Origin: Macrosoma leucophasiata
Taxonomy: Eukaryota > Arthropoda > Insecta > Lepidoptera > Hedylidae
DNA: 64,000 nt
Reading direction: 5' to 3'
Assembly: GCA_036365455.1 (NCBI GenBank)
Contig: JAWQUS010000023.1
Location: forward strand, 4,464,001-4,528,000
The position numbers and the translations under genes are program-made. The notes under the pieces were generated by a model. It ran no database searches. It was not told the origin of the DNA and was given only the letters and a program-made list of their open reading frames with translations. Positions 53,608 to 64,000 of this stretch are shown piece after piece. How positions within the stretch are numbered: the first letter of the stretch is position 1; each line of letters opens with the position of its first letter.

Positions 53608-55695
53608 CTAGCAGCTGCCCGCAACGTCGTCTGCGTGAAGGCTCTACAGCACCAAACATACCTAAGATGCCAGTGTCGCTTTAGCATTATAAGCAAACAA
53701 CTTTTAAAATAGTATTAAATTAAAAGTATAAGTTTTTTTGCAAGCGAAGCAAGTGAAGGGAGTCATATGGGAATCCTGCTGAGTTCAGTAGTATTATTAC
53801 ATATTCTCTGGTTCAGTCATAAGATGTGACTGAAGGAAATAGACAAATAATGCAGGAATATATTCCCGGACACAAAAGAGTAAAATTACGTACAAAGGTA
53901 TCAAACCTTACAACACTTTCCTATAAACTACGTTGGTAGTTATTCTGCCAGGAGCCAAAATGTAAAAAGAGACAGGACTGGTTACGCGGTAGCAAGCGAC
54001 GTACAGTTGCCCGTGTGAGAAGCAACTTGTTCTGAGGTTAACACCCGCTGACCTCAGTATCTGCCCCTGGGACTTATGATGGTCATCGCGAAGCAAACAA
54101 TCAACTGTACGCGCTTGAACTGGAATGTGTAGTTATGCGGTATGAGGGGAAGCGTGGTATAAATACTGCCTCGCCAATGCCAGGTCCCTTTATACAACTT
54201 CGGAGGAGATAAGTTCCGAAGAAGCATAATCGGGACACCTAGCTTCAGCTTTATGGTATGCGATGGAAGTCCGCTTGCTGACAGGAAGTTCAGAAATGCC
54301 ATGGGATAATGTGTGGCGACATCTTGCTCGACGACAGTATTTATGGAGGTATAGACCACTTCATTGCCTATTAATTACTGCAGCCTGATCATTTTTGGGC
54401 GTCAAAATGGCCCGCTTACACACCCAAAACGTCGTTTTCTCCTGGTGCGGTATACGACTAATGTCCCCATTGACACCGAGAATGAGTTCTTCTCTCCTTG
54501 ATACATCTCTGTCGAGGGTTCTGGAAACACCACCTATCCACCTCTCCCTTCTGGTAGAGTGCTTCCGCGAAGACTTAGAAGGACATCGGAAAATTCTTGA
54601 GCACGTGCATTGTCGTCGAGCCGAGCTCTCATATTAATGGTCAAGCACAGCGTAAGTACGAACTCGTTAAGATCGTTTCAACAAAGCATTCATCTCGTCA
54701 GCCCTCGATCTTCGCGTCAGAACGGGAAGCGTTTGCCGGAAATCGTTAGTGAACAGTAATGTGACACCACCCACTCAAATGTTCGTTCCTGCGGATGCCC
54801 TGCAGGGTTATGTCCACGGCCTCAACTGCCTTTCTATTGGCCATCGTACACTCATCCCATACAATCAAGCAATCCTTGAGCACGTGTCCCTTATCACTGT
54901 TACATGACACACCAAAAACGTCATTTCGGCGCTCTCTAAATATGAGGGAATTTTAAACATGGCATGTACTGTCTTGCTATCCGGAAGCAGTGTGGCAGCA
55001 ATTCCCCTCGACGCTACAGCATTAGCAATTTTGCCTTGACCTCTGCAAGTATGCCATTGATATCAAATGATTTTCCTGTTCCACCAGGAGCATTCAAAAT
55101 CCAGGAGAAAAACATTTTACCCTGGTTTTGCCCAACGCTTGCGAGGACGGTATCATAAATTTATTTTTGCTCTGAAGAGAACAAAGCGACATGGTCATTT
55201 CGCCCGGATCGTAATTTGTCTCAGCGATATACTCCCAATTTCTACGGTATTGATGCGGTGATGATTTGGGGAGCTGGTAACCCATATTCGATAGTTCAAT
55301 CGGTGGTGGAAATTACCACATCTTGAAATGAACTAATACAGGTGTTCAGCATGCGTTCATTAGTTACTTCGACTTCGTCTCCAGTAGCTCGTGTCTCAAA
55401 GCTCGTAGAAAATCTTCAGACAGATGATGGCGATATTTCTCCGTCACTGACGCTTGCCTCTGTGAGGGTGTAATCCCAGTTTTGGTAACCGTCGAGAAGG
55501 TGACGTGCTACGCAGGCTGCGCGGTAAGTGGGATACTCCTCGCCATCAAATATCATCAGAAAAGTGAAATACGTTGGGCCTCGGACCGTGTGAAGTAACA
55601 ACCGCAGGAAATAGCTTTCGCCATTATTTGGATGCACGGTACCTATAAACCTTACCCAATGAGGTGTCCTTGAAAATTCTCGGATATTCATACAA
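53608..55695 (-). pseudogene. Helitron relic with Pif1-like helicase
   Basis: Reverse strand. A CTAG terminus at 53608-53611 could be the element's 3' end. Going 5' to 3' on the reverse strand, several frames carry: HPNNGESYFLRLLLHTVRGP then TYFTFLMIFDGEEYPTYRAA (from 55691), the stretch before the helicase core; APGGTGKSFDINGILAE near 55100-55030, the Walker A site; WDECTMANRKAVE near 54870-54830, Walker B; LKLGVPIMLLRNL near 54240; and KSQGQILRSAGVNLRTSCFS then HGQLYVACYRV (54075-53980), the last helicase motif. The Rep nuclease part is not seen. Many frameshifts and stops make it non-functional. Confidence 0.82.
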
Positions 55696-55729
55696 AATTA
55701 GAAGTAAATCCATTAAGATCCATTACTTT

Positions 55730-56455
55730 TTGAGTTTAGCTCGCACATACATACAGACAAACAACAACAGACAAAACAAACACTATATTTGGCTTCGATA
55801 TCGATAGTAAATCACACCCCAAATATTCTTTAAAACAAAAAAATCAGTACACAGTTTTGACTTTCCTACGATTTTAAAGATTTACTCCTCTTCCCCCGTA
55901 GGAGATAGCGTGTTAATATGTAGCCTATATGTTGACCGGACCTGTTAGTATTAATTAGCAAAATTTTTCTTAAAATTTTGCATGAATATTACTAACAGGC
56001 GCCATTTAGTAGGTACTTTTTTAGTTTAGCCCGGACATACATAGAGACAAACAGACAAAAAATCTGAAAACTATATTTTTGGCTCCGATTTCTATAGATC
56101 ACGTCCCAAGTATTCTTTAAAAAAATATTCATGTACAGTTTTGACTTTCCTACGATTTTATTAAATGTAGAGATTCCCGTGGGAATGAGGGATTTTCCCG
56201 CAGTAAAAAGTAGCCTAAATGTTGGCCAGGCTTAGTATCTATTCACCACAAAAAGTTTCATTCGAATCCGTCCAGTATTCTCGGAGATTAGCCTGGACAA
56301 AGGGACAAACAGACAAACAGACAGACAATAAATATAAAAAATCATTGAAAAGTGTTCAAATACTATTTTCACATCGTCCCCAATAAGTTTTTCGTAAATA
56401 TATACAATGTACAGACACGCGGGTTTTACTGTTTTATTATATGTATAGATTACTA
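55730..56455 (-). repeat. tandem Helitron-associated units
   Basis: Two related units, about 55735-55880 and 56025-56170, share agacaaac tracts, actatattt-ggct-cgat, attctttaaaa and cagttttgactttcctacg. A third, looser unit follows with gacaaacagacagacaataa, ending at actagctgtgcctgcgac (56456), another reverse CTAG terminus. Confidence 0.55.
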
Positions 56456-56639
56456 GCTGTGCCTGCGACTTTGTTCGCGTGGAATCGTGACTTTGGGACT
56501 TTGGGCAGCGCTTTTAAATTTTGGGTAGCTAAAAAAATCTACTTTACAGTAATGCTTCTCTGTACACGTTATTACACGTATGGCTATCGGGGATAAAAGC
56601 ACACGTGCTGCAAGGATTGCGAAAATTTAGTATGAGCAC

Positions 56640-57060
56640 AAAAAAAAAATTGCATAAAAATTACGTATGTTGTATGGGTTTAATATTTACTTCATTTTTA
56701 TTTAATTATTTAGTATGGAAGGTAATATACAACATAAGACCTAAAAATTCTGTGAAAATTTTAAGCGTCTACTTGCTACCTTTATTAGGTACCTATTATC
56801 GAGCAAAAAATAGACGAAAAAATAACACGTTTATTGTATGCCCCTTGGACCCCTTATAGCATTTTCATTTTCATATTTTTAGTAATTAATTTTGTCTTTA
56901 TAGCGGTATCAGAAATACATAATTTGTGAAAATGTTAGCTTTCTAGCTGTCACTATTTATGAGATACAGGCTGGCGACAGACAGACGGATGGACGGACAG
57001 ACAGACAGACAGCGGAGGATTAGTAATCCGTAGGGCCCGTTCTTACCTTTTAGGTACCAA
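56640..57060 (+). repeat. interspersed repeat V
   Basis: aaaattgcataaaaattacg, cggtatcagaaatacataat, tatgagatacaggctggcga, a cagacagacag run and tagggcccgttcttacctt: an order I recall from lepidopteran repeats. The 84-codon frame starting at 56605 lies in it and is not supported as a gene. Confidence 0.5.
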
Positions 57061-57512
57061 ATCCCCTAAAAGATAGAACTAAGATACAGAATAGCTAAAA
57101 AATATTCGATATGATTCTTTAAATTGACATAACTTTTTTATTTCTGAATTGAATCACATGAAAGAAACACTAAATGTTAAGTGAATCTTACCACAATGTA
57201 TTAGTGAAAACCGCAAATCGAATAAGCCGTTGCTGATATTAGCGTGCAAAAACACACAGACAAACAGACATTTTTCCGGGATAAAAAGAACCCAGTATTG
57301 TGCGCCAAAGGTTAAAGTATAATCATACCAAGTTTTATTGTAATCGGACCCGTAGTTTTTCTGTGATGCTTGAACAAACAGACATACAGACAAAAAAAAA
57401 TCTAATCACATATTTGTGTTCGGTATCGATCTAGTAACAACCCCTGGTATTTATTTTTTCAATATTTTTAAAGTACAGAATTTACACTTCTACAGTTTTA
57501 TTATAAGTATAG
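57061..57512. other. unassigned, Helitron-like debris
   Basis: Around 57255-57420 an aaacagacattttt / ggataaaaag / acaaacagacatacagac pattern resembles the tandem units upstream. Confidence 0.35.
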
Positions 57513-57778
57513 ACTAGCTCTGTCCCGCAATATTTCGTATTGCCTCAGTATGAAATAATGTGTCAAAGGATTGATAGATACTGACTATTTGTATGCGAGA
57601 ATAAAATTGTGGTTTTTACTGTTTCTCTTCAATTTCTTCATATTTTTTTACCTTTTAAACCTACCCTGGACTTCCAAAAATAATTCGAAACCAAAACTAG
57701 CCAAATTGGTCCAGCCTTTCTCGAATTTTAGCGAGACTGACGAACAGCAATTGATTTTTATATATACAGATTAAAAAA
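57513..57778 (-). mobile_element. repeat K copy, longest
   Basis: agactagctctgtcccgcaa, tgcctcagtatgaaataatg, through ccaaattggtccagcctttc and agcgagactgacgaacagca to tatatacagatt plus an A run. A reverse end of this kind (gccggatcagctagta) also appears near 15500. Confidence 0.5.
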
Positions 57779-57884
57779 AAAATAACGATTTGACGTTTAC
57801 AGGACAACTTCAGTCGGGCACGCTAGTTTTCTATACGTTTTTGCTGATATTACCGATAACGGGTCATTTTCTTCCCAAAAGTTT

Positions 57885-57957
57885 GCCTGGGACACCGGGA
57901 CGGGCTGCATGAAAACGGGACTGTCCCGTTCAAAATGGGACGTATGGTCACGTTAGG
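57885..57957 (+). mobile_element. MITE-O, right half
   Basis: gggacaccgggacgggctgc, gaaaacgggactgtcccgtt and tatggtcacgttagg; complements the left half at 53463. Confidence 0.65.
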
Positions 57958-58030
57958 TGTATACCTATTAAAGTTGAGGTATCTCAACTTTACGTTCTCT
58001 ACCTTAGATTATAGATGTGCATGGTAATTT

Positions 58031-58319
58031 TGTACTGGTGGTATAGCTCCAGTGACGGAGCTCGCGGGCGTAGGCATCACCGCATTATCTAATATACTTG
58101 CCGTTAAATGGTAGTGTTCAGCACTATCGTGTTCCGGTCAGGTGGTAATGTACGGCCCTGTAATTTCCGGCACAGAGGCATAACACCTTAGGCCTCAGGA
58201 GTAGTAACGCATCTGCATTTTCGATCTTGGTCTCTGTGTGGATGTCTATAGGCTGCAGTCATCACTTAACATCAATGTGAACTGCATGCTTGTTTGCCAC
58301 TTCCATTACATTAAAAAAA
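58031..58319 (+). mobile_element. SINE-A copy, full length
   Basis: tgtactggtggtatagctcc to seven A residues; one substitution (tatagctcc) just before the left hairpin arm. Confidence 0.9.
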
Positions 58320-58331
58320 TACAGGATTCAG

Positions 58332-58445
58332 CAAGTTATATTGCAAATCAAGCCTACGAAAGAGACAAATTGCTAGTTTCGACTTCGTAGAGTGTTATCT
58401 CCTGCTGCACACTGCCTACCTACGTAAGCACTGATAGTCCGGTTT
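58332..58445. mobile_element. MITE-N fragment
   Basis: tatattgcaaatcaagccta, gacttcgtagagtgttatct and gtaagcactgatagtccggt; cut by SINE-B. Confidence 0.6.
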
Positions 58446-58762
58446 AACTGCCTCTGTAGCCTAGTGGTAGCAGGCCACTACTGCTACGCTGAGGTCCTGG
58501 GTTCGATTCCCGGGTAGGAAGTTATCAGAGATAATGGTGTAAAGTCCTTTATCTCTGGTTCTAATGGGATTTATCAATTTTCTGCAAATTTCCCAGTACC
58601 TCGAAGTTTGGTAATGTGCCCGGAGATGTCAGCAGGCTCGCCACCTGCTACATGGGCCAAAAACGTAACCAGCGTAATAACATTGTAGGTGTTTGCATGT
58701 ATGCTTGAATGCATGCATTTACCTCTGCCTACCCCTTCGGGGATTACAGGCGTGAAGTTACG
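58446..58762 (+). mobile_element. SINE-B copy, full length
   Basis: tRNA-like head with B box (gggttcgattcccgggtag). Complete body with a small insertion (aataacatt) before gtaggtgtttgcatgtatgc. Ends gattacaggcgtgaagtt. Confidence 0.88.
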
Positions 58763-59129
58763 TTAAAAAATCAAGTCAAATTAAACTTAGACTACAGAAA
58801 AATAAACGCATTGACTGTTAAATGTGTTAACATTTTTGTTAATAGTTTAAATTAAACTTAAATGAACATAATCAAAGCTTATTTTTTAGAATTAATTTAA
58901 GTGGTTCAATAAACATAACGAGATTCAGATTAGAAAAAAAATAACTCATGTTTCTTACTTCAATACCTTATAAGTTCTTGTAACTCTATAAAAAATTTAA
59001 ACAGCAGTTTAATAATCACAACATTTGATTGTTGAGAACTCTGGTTTTTATTCAAATCTGTACGAGCTACAATATTTATTAACAATTTTCGTAAACTAAA
59101 AAATAATAAAATAACATCCTTTTTTGCAG

Positions 59130-59327
59130 GCAGCGAGTGCCCTCTTCACACTCGACGGTGCTCGCGGCGAAGCTTTGTCGAGGCGGTTGGCTCGAGCTGA
59201 ACGTAGGCGGAGGAGGTGCAGGGCTATCCTGGCAGTCCTCGCCTTACTGTTGCTACTGGTGGCCGTGGGTGCAGTGGAGCTACTTATGTCGAGGGGACAA
59301 AGGGTCTTTGGCGCTGTATTGCGCTGA
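59130..59327 (+). CDS. candidate last exon of a host gene, membrane-anchored C-terminus
   Basis: A pyrimidine run and cag (ccttttttgcag, ending 59129) form a good splice acceptor. The frame that follows encodes AASALFTLDGARGEALSRRL, a strongly basic ARAERRRRRCR, one 20-residue hydrophobic helix (AILAVLALLLLLVAVGAVEL) and a short tail to TGA. This layout fits a single-pass or tail-anchored membrane protein with the N-terminal side cytosolic (positive residues before the helix). GTGAGTAT follows the stop, a perfect donor-like site. Upstream exons are not in view, or lie beyond the repeats. I do not recognise the family. Two decayed copies follow in tandem, which supports a real ancestral exon. 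Confidence 0.5.
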   Translation, partial: AASALFTLDGARGEALSRRLARAERRRRRCRAILAVLALLLLLVAVGAVELLMSRGQRVFGAVLR

Positions 59328-59356
59328 GTGAGTATGAGTTTTTGTACTAAATAGAA

Positions 59357-59494
59357 GCTTGAGCTGAACGTACGCGTAGGAGATGGAAGGAGATCCAGGA
59401 TGTTCTTGCGTTGCTCCTGCTGCTGGTAGCTGTGGGTGCTGTGGAACTGCTCACACCTAGGAGACAGAGGTTCTTTGGCGCTGTATTTTGCTGA
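59357..59494 (+). pseudogene. tandem copy 2 of the terminal exon
   Basis: Aligned with 59190-59327. CGA has become TGA at its third codon (a CpG-type change). After that it stays open and still encodes a hydrophobic helix (VLALLLLLVAVGAVELL) and the tail to a stop, again followed by gtgagtatgag. No convincing acceptor upstream. Confidence 0.55.
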
Positions 59495-59535
59495 GTGAGT
59501 ATGAGGTATTTGAACTTAATAAAAATATAAAAATG

Positions 59536-59678
59536 GCTTGAGCTGATGGTGTAGGCGTAGGAGATGGAAGGAGATCCAGGATATTCTTGCGTTGCTGATA
59601 TTGCTTCTGGTAGCTGTGGGTGCTGTAGAACTGCTCATGTCGAGGGGACAAAGAGTCTTTGGCGCTGTATTGGGCTGA
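59536..59678 (+). pseudogene. tandem copy 3 of the terminal exon
   Basis: Shares gatggaaggagatccagga with copy 2. A 2-base insertion near 59550 breaks the early frame; downstream the helix ILALLILLLVAVGAVELLMS and tail are kept to a stop. Confidence 0.55.
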
Positions 59679-59825
59679 GTATGACTTTTTGAACTGAATC
59701 AAAATCATGTCTTTCCTAATTACCTACGATGCAACATTACTTAGCCTGGGTTTACGTGATGGTAAGTGTTTAGTACTTTTATGTCTATATACTCGGTAGA
59801 GGCTTGGTATGAATGAGATATCTGG

Positions 59826-59875
59826 TGCACCACACTATCTGCCTTCCCCGTAAGGGACTTGGCGTGATAAAGATG
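59826..59875 (+). mobile_element. LINE 3'-end fragment
   Basis: cactatctgccttccccgta and gggacttggcgtgataaaga resemble the end of the LINE at 2480-2520. Confidence 0.45.
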
Positions 59876-60600
59876 ATGTCTATATACACTCGGCGGTGCT
59901 TGTACAGAGATGTCGAAGCAGGCTCGGGTTGAAAGTTGAGTTGAAGAACAAAGCAAAGCAGCTAGATTATTCCTTAGAAATTGTAAGAATCTGATTTATT
60001 AACTTAGCGTTATATTCATCAATCAATATCACATGCAAAAATCCCAGGTGAAACAAAAAGGCTACCTAATAATTATTTCAAAATATTTTCTTGAGTCTTT
60101 TGTGTTTTCCAGTTTCCGAGGCGGGCGATTTGGTCACTAGAAAAATGAAGATATTGAAAATGTTACAGTAACTATTGGCAGTGAGAGAAACTAGTGTAGA
60201 TATTTTAATATTGACATTTTAAATAAGGAATGTCCAGAACAGAAAATATTACAAATGATAAATCTGTCAATTTTTGTGCAATTTTTCTTATATTCTAGTT
60301 TAAATACTTCTGCTTCTGGCTATTTCTGTACTACTTGTTTGTTTTTATTAAGTCTTAGTTTTTCATTATGTTACAAAGGATAACATATTTTTGATCTATC
60401 TTATTTATAATCATCTTTTTGTATATTAATGTGTTAAATTTACCTGAATACCTAGGTATTAGCTTAGTATAATTCTGTTTTCAAATTCTTGGATGCCTTA
60501 TCCAATCTCTATTCATTTGTTATTTACATACCAAACTACTTATATTTTGATATTGGATTGGGTTTTACATTATTTCGCATTAACACATGCTTGTGAAATA
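59876..60600. other. unassigned AT-rich sequence
   Basis: No gene or repeat recognised. Confidence 0.35.
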
Positions 60601-60780
60601 TTTTTTTTAAAGAAAAATGGAAAGAAAAATTTGACTTCAGGCGAGACTCGAACGCGCAGCCTACTGCAGGACTTCAGTAGCTCAATTGGAAGAGCGGCGG
60701 CTGGACTAGATTCCCAGTAGGCTGCGAGTTCGAGTCTCGCCTGAAGTCAAATTTTTCTTTCCATTTTTCTTTAAAAAAAA
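60601..60780. repeat. tRNA-like palindrome
   Basis: Arms 60601-60666 and 60715-60780 are inverted repeats matching at 65 of 66 positions, around a 48-base centre. Read forward, 60671-60748 resembles a tRNA: acceptor acttcag/ctgaagt (7 bp), D arm gctc...gagc and T arm gcgag-ttcgagt-ctcgc with a B box. The anticodon region (ctggactagattcccag) has a mismatch and extra bases before it, so a working tRNA is unlikely. The left arm is an inverted copy of the tRNA 3' half plus flank. Confidence 0.8.
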
Positions 60781-61234
60781 ATGGATTGGGTGTTTGAAAT
60801 AATAAATAATATACAATCACATTTAAAATCAACATTTTACATTGATTACTTACATTATAATGTAATTGTTATATGATTGATGATATGATTACTAAATATT
60901 TTTTCTATCAATTCCACTAGTTTCCATATACATTTATTTTTATAGTCTTAATTTTTCTCATTTGCGTCAGGAACTTAAAAAATAACGCACATACTTTTTG
61001 AACTTATACATTTAAACGATGGAGTTAGTTTTAACGTACAATTTTTTTTTTCAATAATTGATATGATGAATACTCGCTTACACAAAAAACAAAACAGTTA
61101 TTGATATACAGTTTGTTAACCGTATAAGTAGGAGCACATTTTTAGATACCATTGTCATATTTATCGTGAATTATAGAATTTAGGCATCCGTCACTTTACG
61201 TAGTTGTTCAATTTTTTACCGACTTCGAAAAAAG
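60781..61234. other. unassigned AT-rich sequence
   Basis: Nothing recognised. Confidence 0.35.
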
Positions 61235-61551
61235 TAACGTAACTTCACGCCTGTAATCTCCGAAGGGGTAGGCAGAGGTAAATGCATGCATTCAATCATA
61301 CATGCAAACACCCACGACTCGCCGGTTACGTTTATGGCCCATGTAACAGGTGGCGAACCTGTTACCATCTCCGGGCACATTAGCAAACTCCGGGGTACTG
61401 GGAAACTTCCAGAAAATGGAAAAATCCCAATAGAAGCAGAGATAAAGGATTTTAACCCGTTATCTCTGATAGTCCCCGACCCGGGAATCGAACCCAGGAC
61501 CTCCAGCGCAATAGTAGTGGCCTGCTACCACTACGCTACTGAGGCAGTTAA
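61235..61551 (-). mobile_element. SINE-B copy, full length
   Basis: Reverse copy from aacttcacgcctgtaatctc to the tRNA-like head (cccgggaatcgaacccagga, tagtggcctgctaccactac). The 116-codon frame over it is incidental. Confidence 0.87.
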
Positions 61552-62917
61552 AAAAGAAGAAAGAATAGTCGAAAAAAGTAGGTTCTCAATTCATCCGGAT
61601 CTTTTTTTTTATGTTATGTTCAGCGATATTTTATAAACATCTGTTCCGATTTGGATGTTTTTTTTAATAATAATAATATGTTATTAAATTTATGTATAGA
61701 TACAAAAGTGGACAGATCATAGGTATCTGCCAATTTTTGTTGCCCTTCCGTAAAAATAAAATACTTCTTTATTAAATAACTAATCAACTTACTTATAATG
61801 TCTTGGGTTATTTAATTTTAAATTGCCCAATATTTGATTGACTCCAAATAAAAAATTGTTGTTATTTGCTATAGGATATGGGTTAGTAATTCTTCAGTTT
61901 TTTTTTTTTTCGCATCGCTATTACGCATATTGCCAGTGTCAAGTAAAATGATATTTCGTATTCACAATCAGCGTTAAAGTATGAGTCAGTCGGTCAATTA
62001 TAAGTCAGTCAGTCAGAGTCACAGTCCGAAATTCGAGTAAAGCGATGGCTACTTTACCAAAACATTTAAAATGAAGTTTTGGAGGCAAACTGAAAAGCCG
62101 TGTTTTTGCACTGTTATTCTATTTCACTATACACGGGCACTGTAATAAGCCTATATCAAACAAAATGCCACCAACTTTATTTAATATAACTCAAAAATAC
62201 ACCAATAAAATGAAATAAAATAAGAGCACCACACGCCTCTTTCAAGGTTCCCGCCAAAAAACCCTCTTCAGTTTTTAAACAGCATTTTTAAATCGTAAAT
62301 TACTGTTTTTTTTTTTTACTTTTAAATAAATAATTTTATTACTTAGTGCAATACTTATAACATAGTAGTGTCAATTTGTTTGTTTCTATTTAGGTAAGAA
62401 TTTATATGAAATATATCGAATAGGCAAATAGCATATTTTTTTAACTTAATTGAAAATAAATATCTTTTGCCTTCCAACTCTAGTGATAAACATTTATAGT
62501 AATGATCTTTTTAATAAGTTACTATAGAGATAAGTTTGTACTTTTTGTTTTTTTTTTTCCTAGTTGTTATAAACGTGCATAGCTAAATTGTGATTTAGTG
62601 TTACATTTTGTTTTTTTTTTTAATAATATTGTAATGTACATAGGTAACTGCAAAAATATTTATGTAACAAAATTTTAAAGTTTTTTACTTACTTTATTTA
62701 TTTTTTTTCGATTGTTATTATTATTGAACTTACTTTTGTTTCATATAATATTTAATATTGTAATATTTGAAATATAAGTATTACTGTGCGATATACAACG
62801 TGTAACGGGAGTAACGCACACTCTCAAACACACCGATTAGAAAATCGAGTTATAATCATAAAACATGAACTGAAATAGCATGTTCATGTATTTATTTGTT
62901 TTATATTTAAGAATCAA
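61552..62917. other. gene-free AT-rich stretch
   Basis: Many A and T runs; no supported gene, terminal repeat or known element. Confidence 0.4.
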
Positions 62918-62980
62918 GTTGTCTTCGTTTTGTACAAACAGTATGTGGTGTACATACTGTTTGTACAAAATGAAGACAAC
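62918..62980. repeat. short tight hairpin
   Basis: 29-bp arms (gttgtcttcgttttgtacaa... and its complement) with one mismatch and a 5-base centre (ggtgt). Confidence 0.8.
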
Positions 62981-63784
62981 TAGGCATGCTTAATTGCATA
63001 CTTACCCTACCTCTACCTACGGACGCACATAAAACACAAACCGTAACCTGCACTACCCCATTCAACACTTGCTAGTGTTAAGATTCATTTTCATTTTTTT
63101 TTCTTTTTTATGTATTTATTTCTTAAATTATTATTTACAATAAAATGCACGTCTCAACGAGTTCTAATATACTTTTATAGAGACTATCATTTTATTTTGG
63201 ATAGACGTTAGTCTCATATTCATTTGTATTGACTGTTCACCACATGGGTGACCACAATTTCCTTAGTTGTAATTAATTTTGGGACAAAATATTACCCATA
63301 TTTATAATGCCTGACATTGATTCGATTATCGATTCTGAACAAACTAGTTTCGGGTTGTTCAATTAATCCTGTTACACGTAGTATATATATATTATATAGT
63401 AAGTATTTGTAAAGTAATATGTATTTTCTTGAAAAATAGTAATAAGGTCTCCCTAGATACTTATATAAGAATCTATGATTATATTTTAAATATAATTCAA
63501 ACCGGATTTCCATCAACGACTCTTCAACGATGTTTAGGTTAAATGGTTTCCATCTATTGTTAAATCTGTTGAAAATGTCATAAATCTCACCTAATTATTA
63601 GATCTGATTTACAATTTATTTTTAGACATAGTGCATAAGTTTGAATTACTTTAAGTTTATTCTCCATTTGGCTCTAACAGAAAATAATACTGAGTAGATA
63701 AACTTGTAATGCAAATAGAATGCTTGTGAGTTATCTTTGTTTGTTACACTTGAGCCATGTGTTTCGTCACTTGCCTCAAAATGC
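62981..63784. other. gene-free AT-rich stretch
   Basis: The reverse frame 63292-63516 is low-complexity (Tyr/Leu/Ile-rich) and not credible. Nothing else recognised. Confidence 0.4.
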
Positions 63785-64000
63785 TTTTTTTATGTAATGG
63801 AAGTGGCAATCGAGCATGCAGTTCACATTGATGTTAAGTGATGACTGCAGCCTATAGACACCCACACAAAGACCAACGTCAAAATGCAGATGCGTTACCA
63901 CTCCTGAGGCCTAAGTTATTATGCCTCTGTGTCGAAAATTACATTACCGGAACACGATAGTGATGAACACTACTATTTAGCGGCCAGTTTATTAGGTAAT
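63785..64000 (-). mobile_element. SINE-A copy, cut by the window end
   Basis: Reverse: T run, gtggcaatcgagcatgcag, through gatgcgttaccactcctgag to ttattaggtaat at the edge. The middle block (gggccgtac) is deleted. Confidence 0.87.

Noticed and set aside
56605..56859. 84-codon frame with a hydrophobic stretch
   Set aside because: It begins just before and runs inside dispersed repeat V, is AT-rich and matches no family.
59137..59331. Alternative frame over the terminal exon
   Set aside because: Cys/Trp/Gly-rich with no pattern; the other frame has the basic patch and helix and is preserved in the tandem copies.
60671..60748. Functional tRNA gene
   Set aside because: Acceptor, D and T arms fit, but the anticodon arm has a mismatch and extra bases and the unit is embedded in a palindrome; more likely tRNA-derived.
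61286..61636. 116-codon forward frame
   Set aside because: It reads a reverse-oriented SINE-B copy.
62918..62980. microRNA gene
   Set aside because: The 5-base loop and lack of expression or conservation evidence do not allow the call; kept as a hairpin only.

Overview
This window looks like insect genomic DNA, most likely from a moth or butterfly (Lepidoptera). The support is indirect: an AT-rich background, dense SINEs, MITEs and Helitrons, LINE tails of a kind I know from lepidopteran genomes, a BEL/Pao LTR element and a mariner relic. No prokaryotic gene organisation, CRISPR array, rRNA gene or convincing functional tRNA gene is visible. The DNA is nearly all transposon-derived, as in an intergenic region or a very long intron.

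Layout. 1-16 kb is a nest of short elements: SINE-A copies, MITE-G (TIR aaaggagatgttgc), MITE-D (TIR around cacggtattcaggg), MITE-E (long TIRs), retroposon L, short Helitrons, LINE tails and two inverted repeats. 16-29 kb holds a broken mariner, a 0.6-kb repeat (repeat I), more SINE-A, MITE-F (TIR ccccttattcataaacgt), MITE-T (TIR taggtcgcgcca) and two LINE 3' ends. 28.5-42 kb holds a GC-rich foldback, a hairpin cluster, a Jockey-like LINE interrupted by a MITE, hAT-like MITEs and many SINE-A copies. 42.8-49.1 kb is a nearly intact BEL/Pao element with 365-bp LTRs that read identical and a CTTCA target duplication; it sits antisense in the 3' UTR of an RNase-H-bearing LINE. 51.1-52.3 kb is a foldback with arms of about 465 bp. 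53.6-55.7 kb is a decayed Helitron helicase. The best host-gene candidate is a terminal exon at 59.1 kb encoding a basic segment plus one membrane helix, followed by two decaying tandem copies. 60.6 kb holds a tRNA-like palindrome; the rest is AT-rich.

How the parts relate. SINE-A (about 290 bp, some 33 whole or partial copies, roughly a tenth of the window) has a poly(A) end and a 3' tail collinear with the Jockey-like LINE tail, so that LINE is its likely mobilising partner. The short Helitrons start TC and end CTAG between A and T, and the helicase relic could represent their autonomous relative. SINE-B and SINE-C carry tRNA-like heads. Family letters are mine, assigned only from resemblance inside this window; none was checked against a repeat library.
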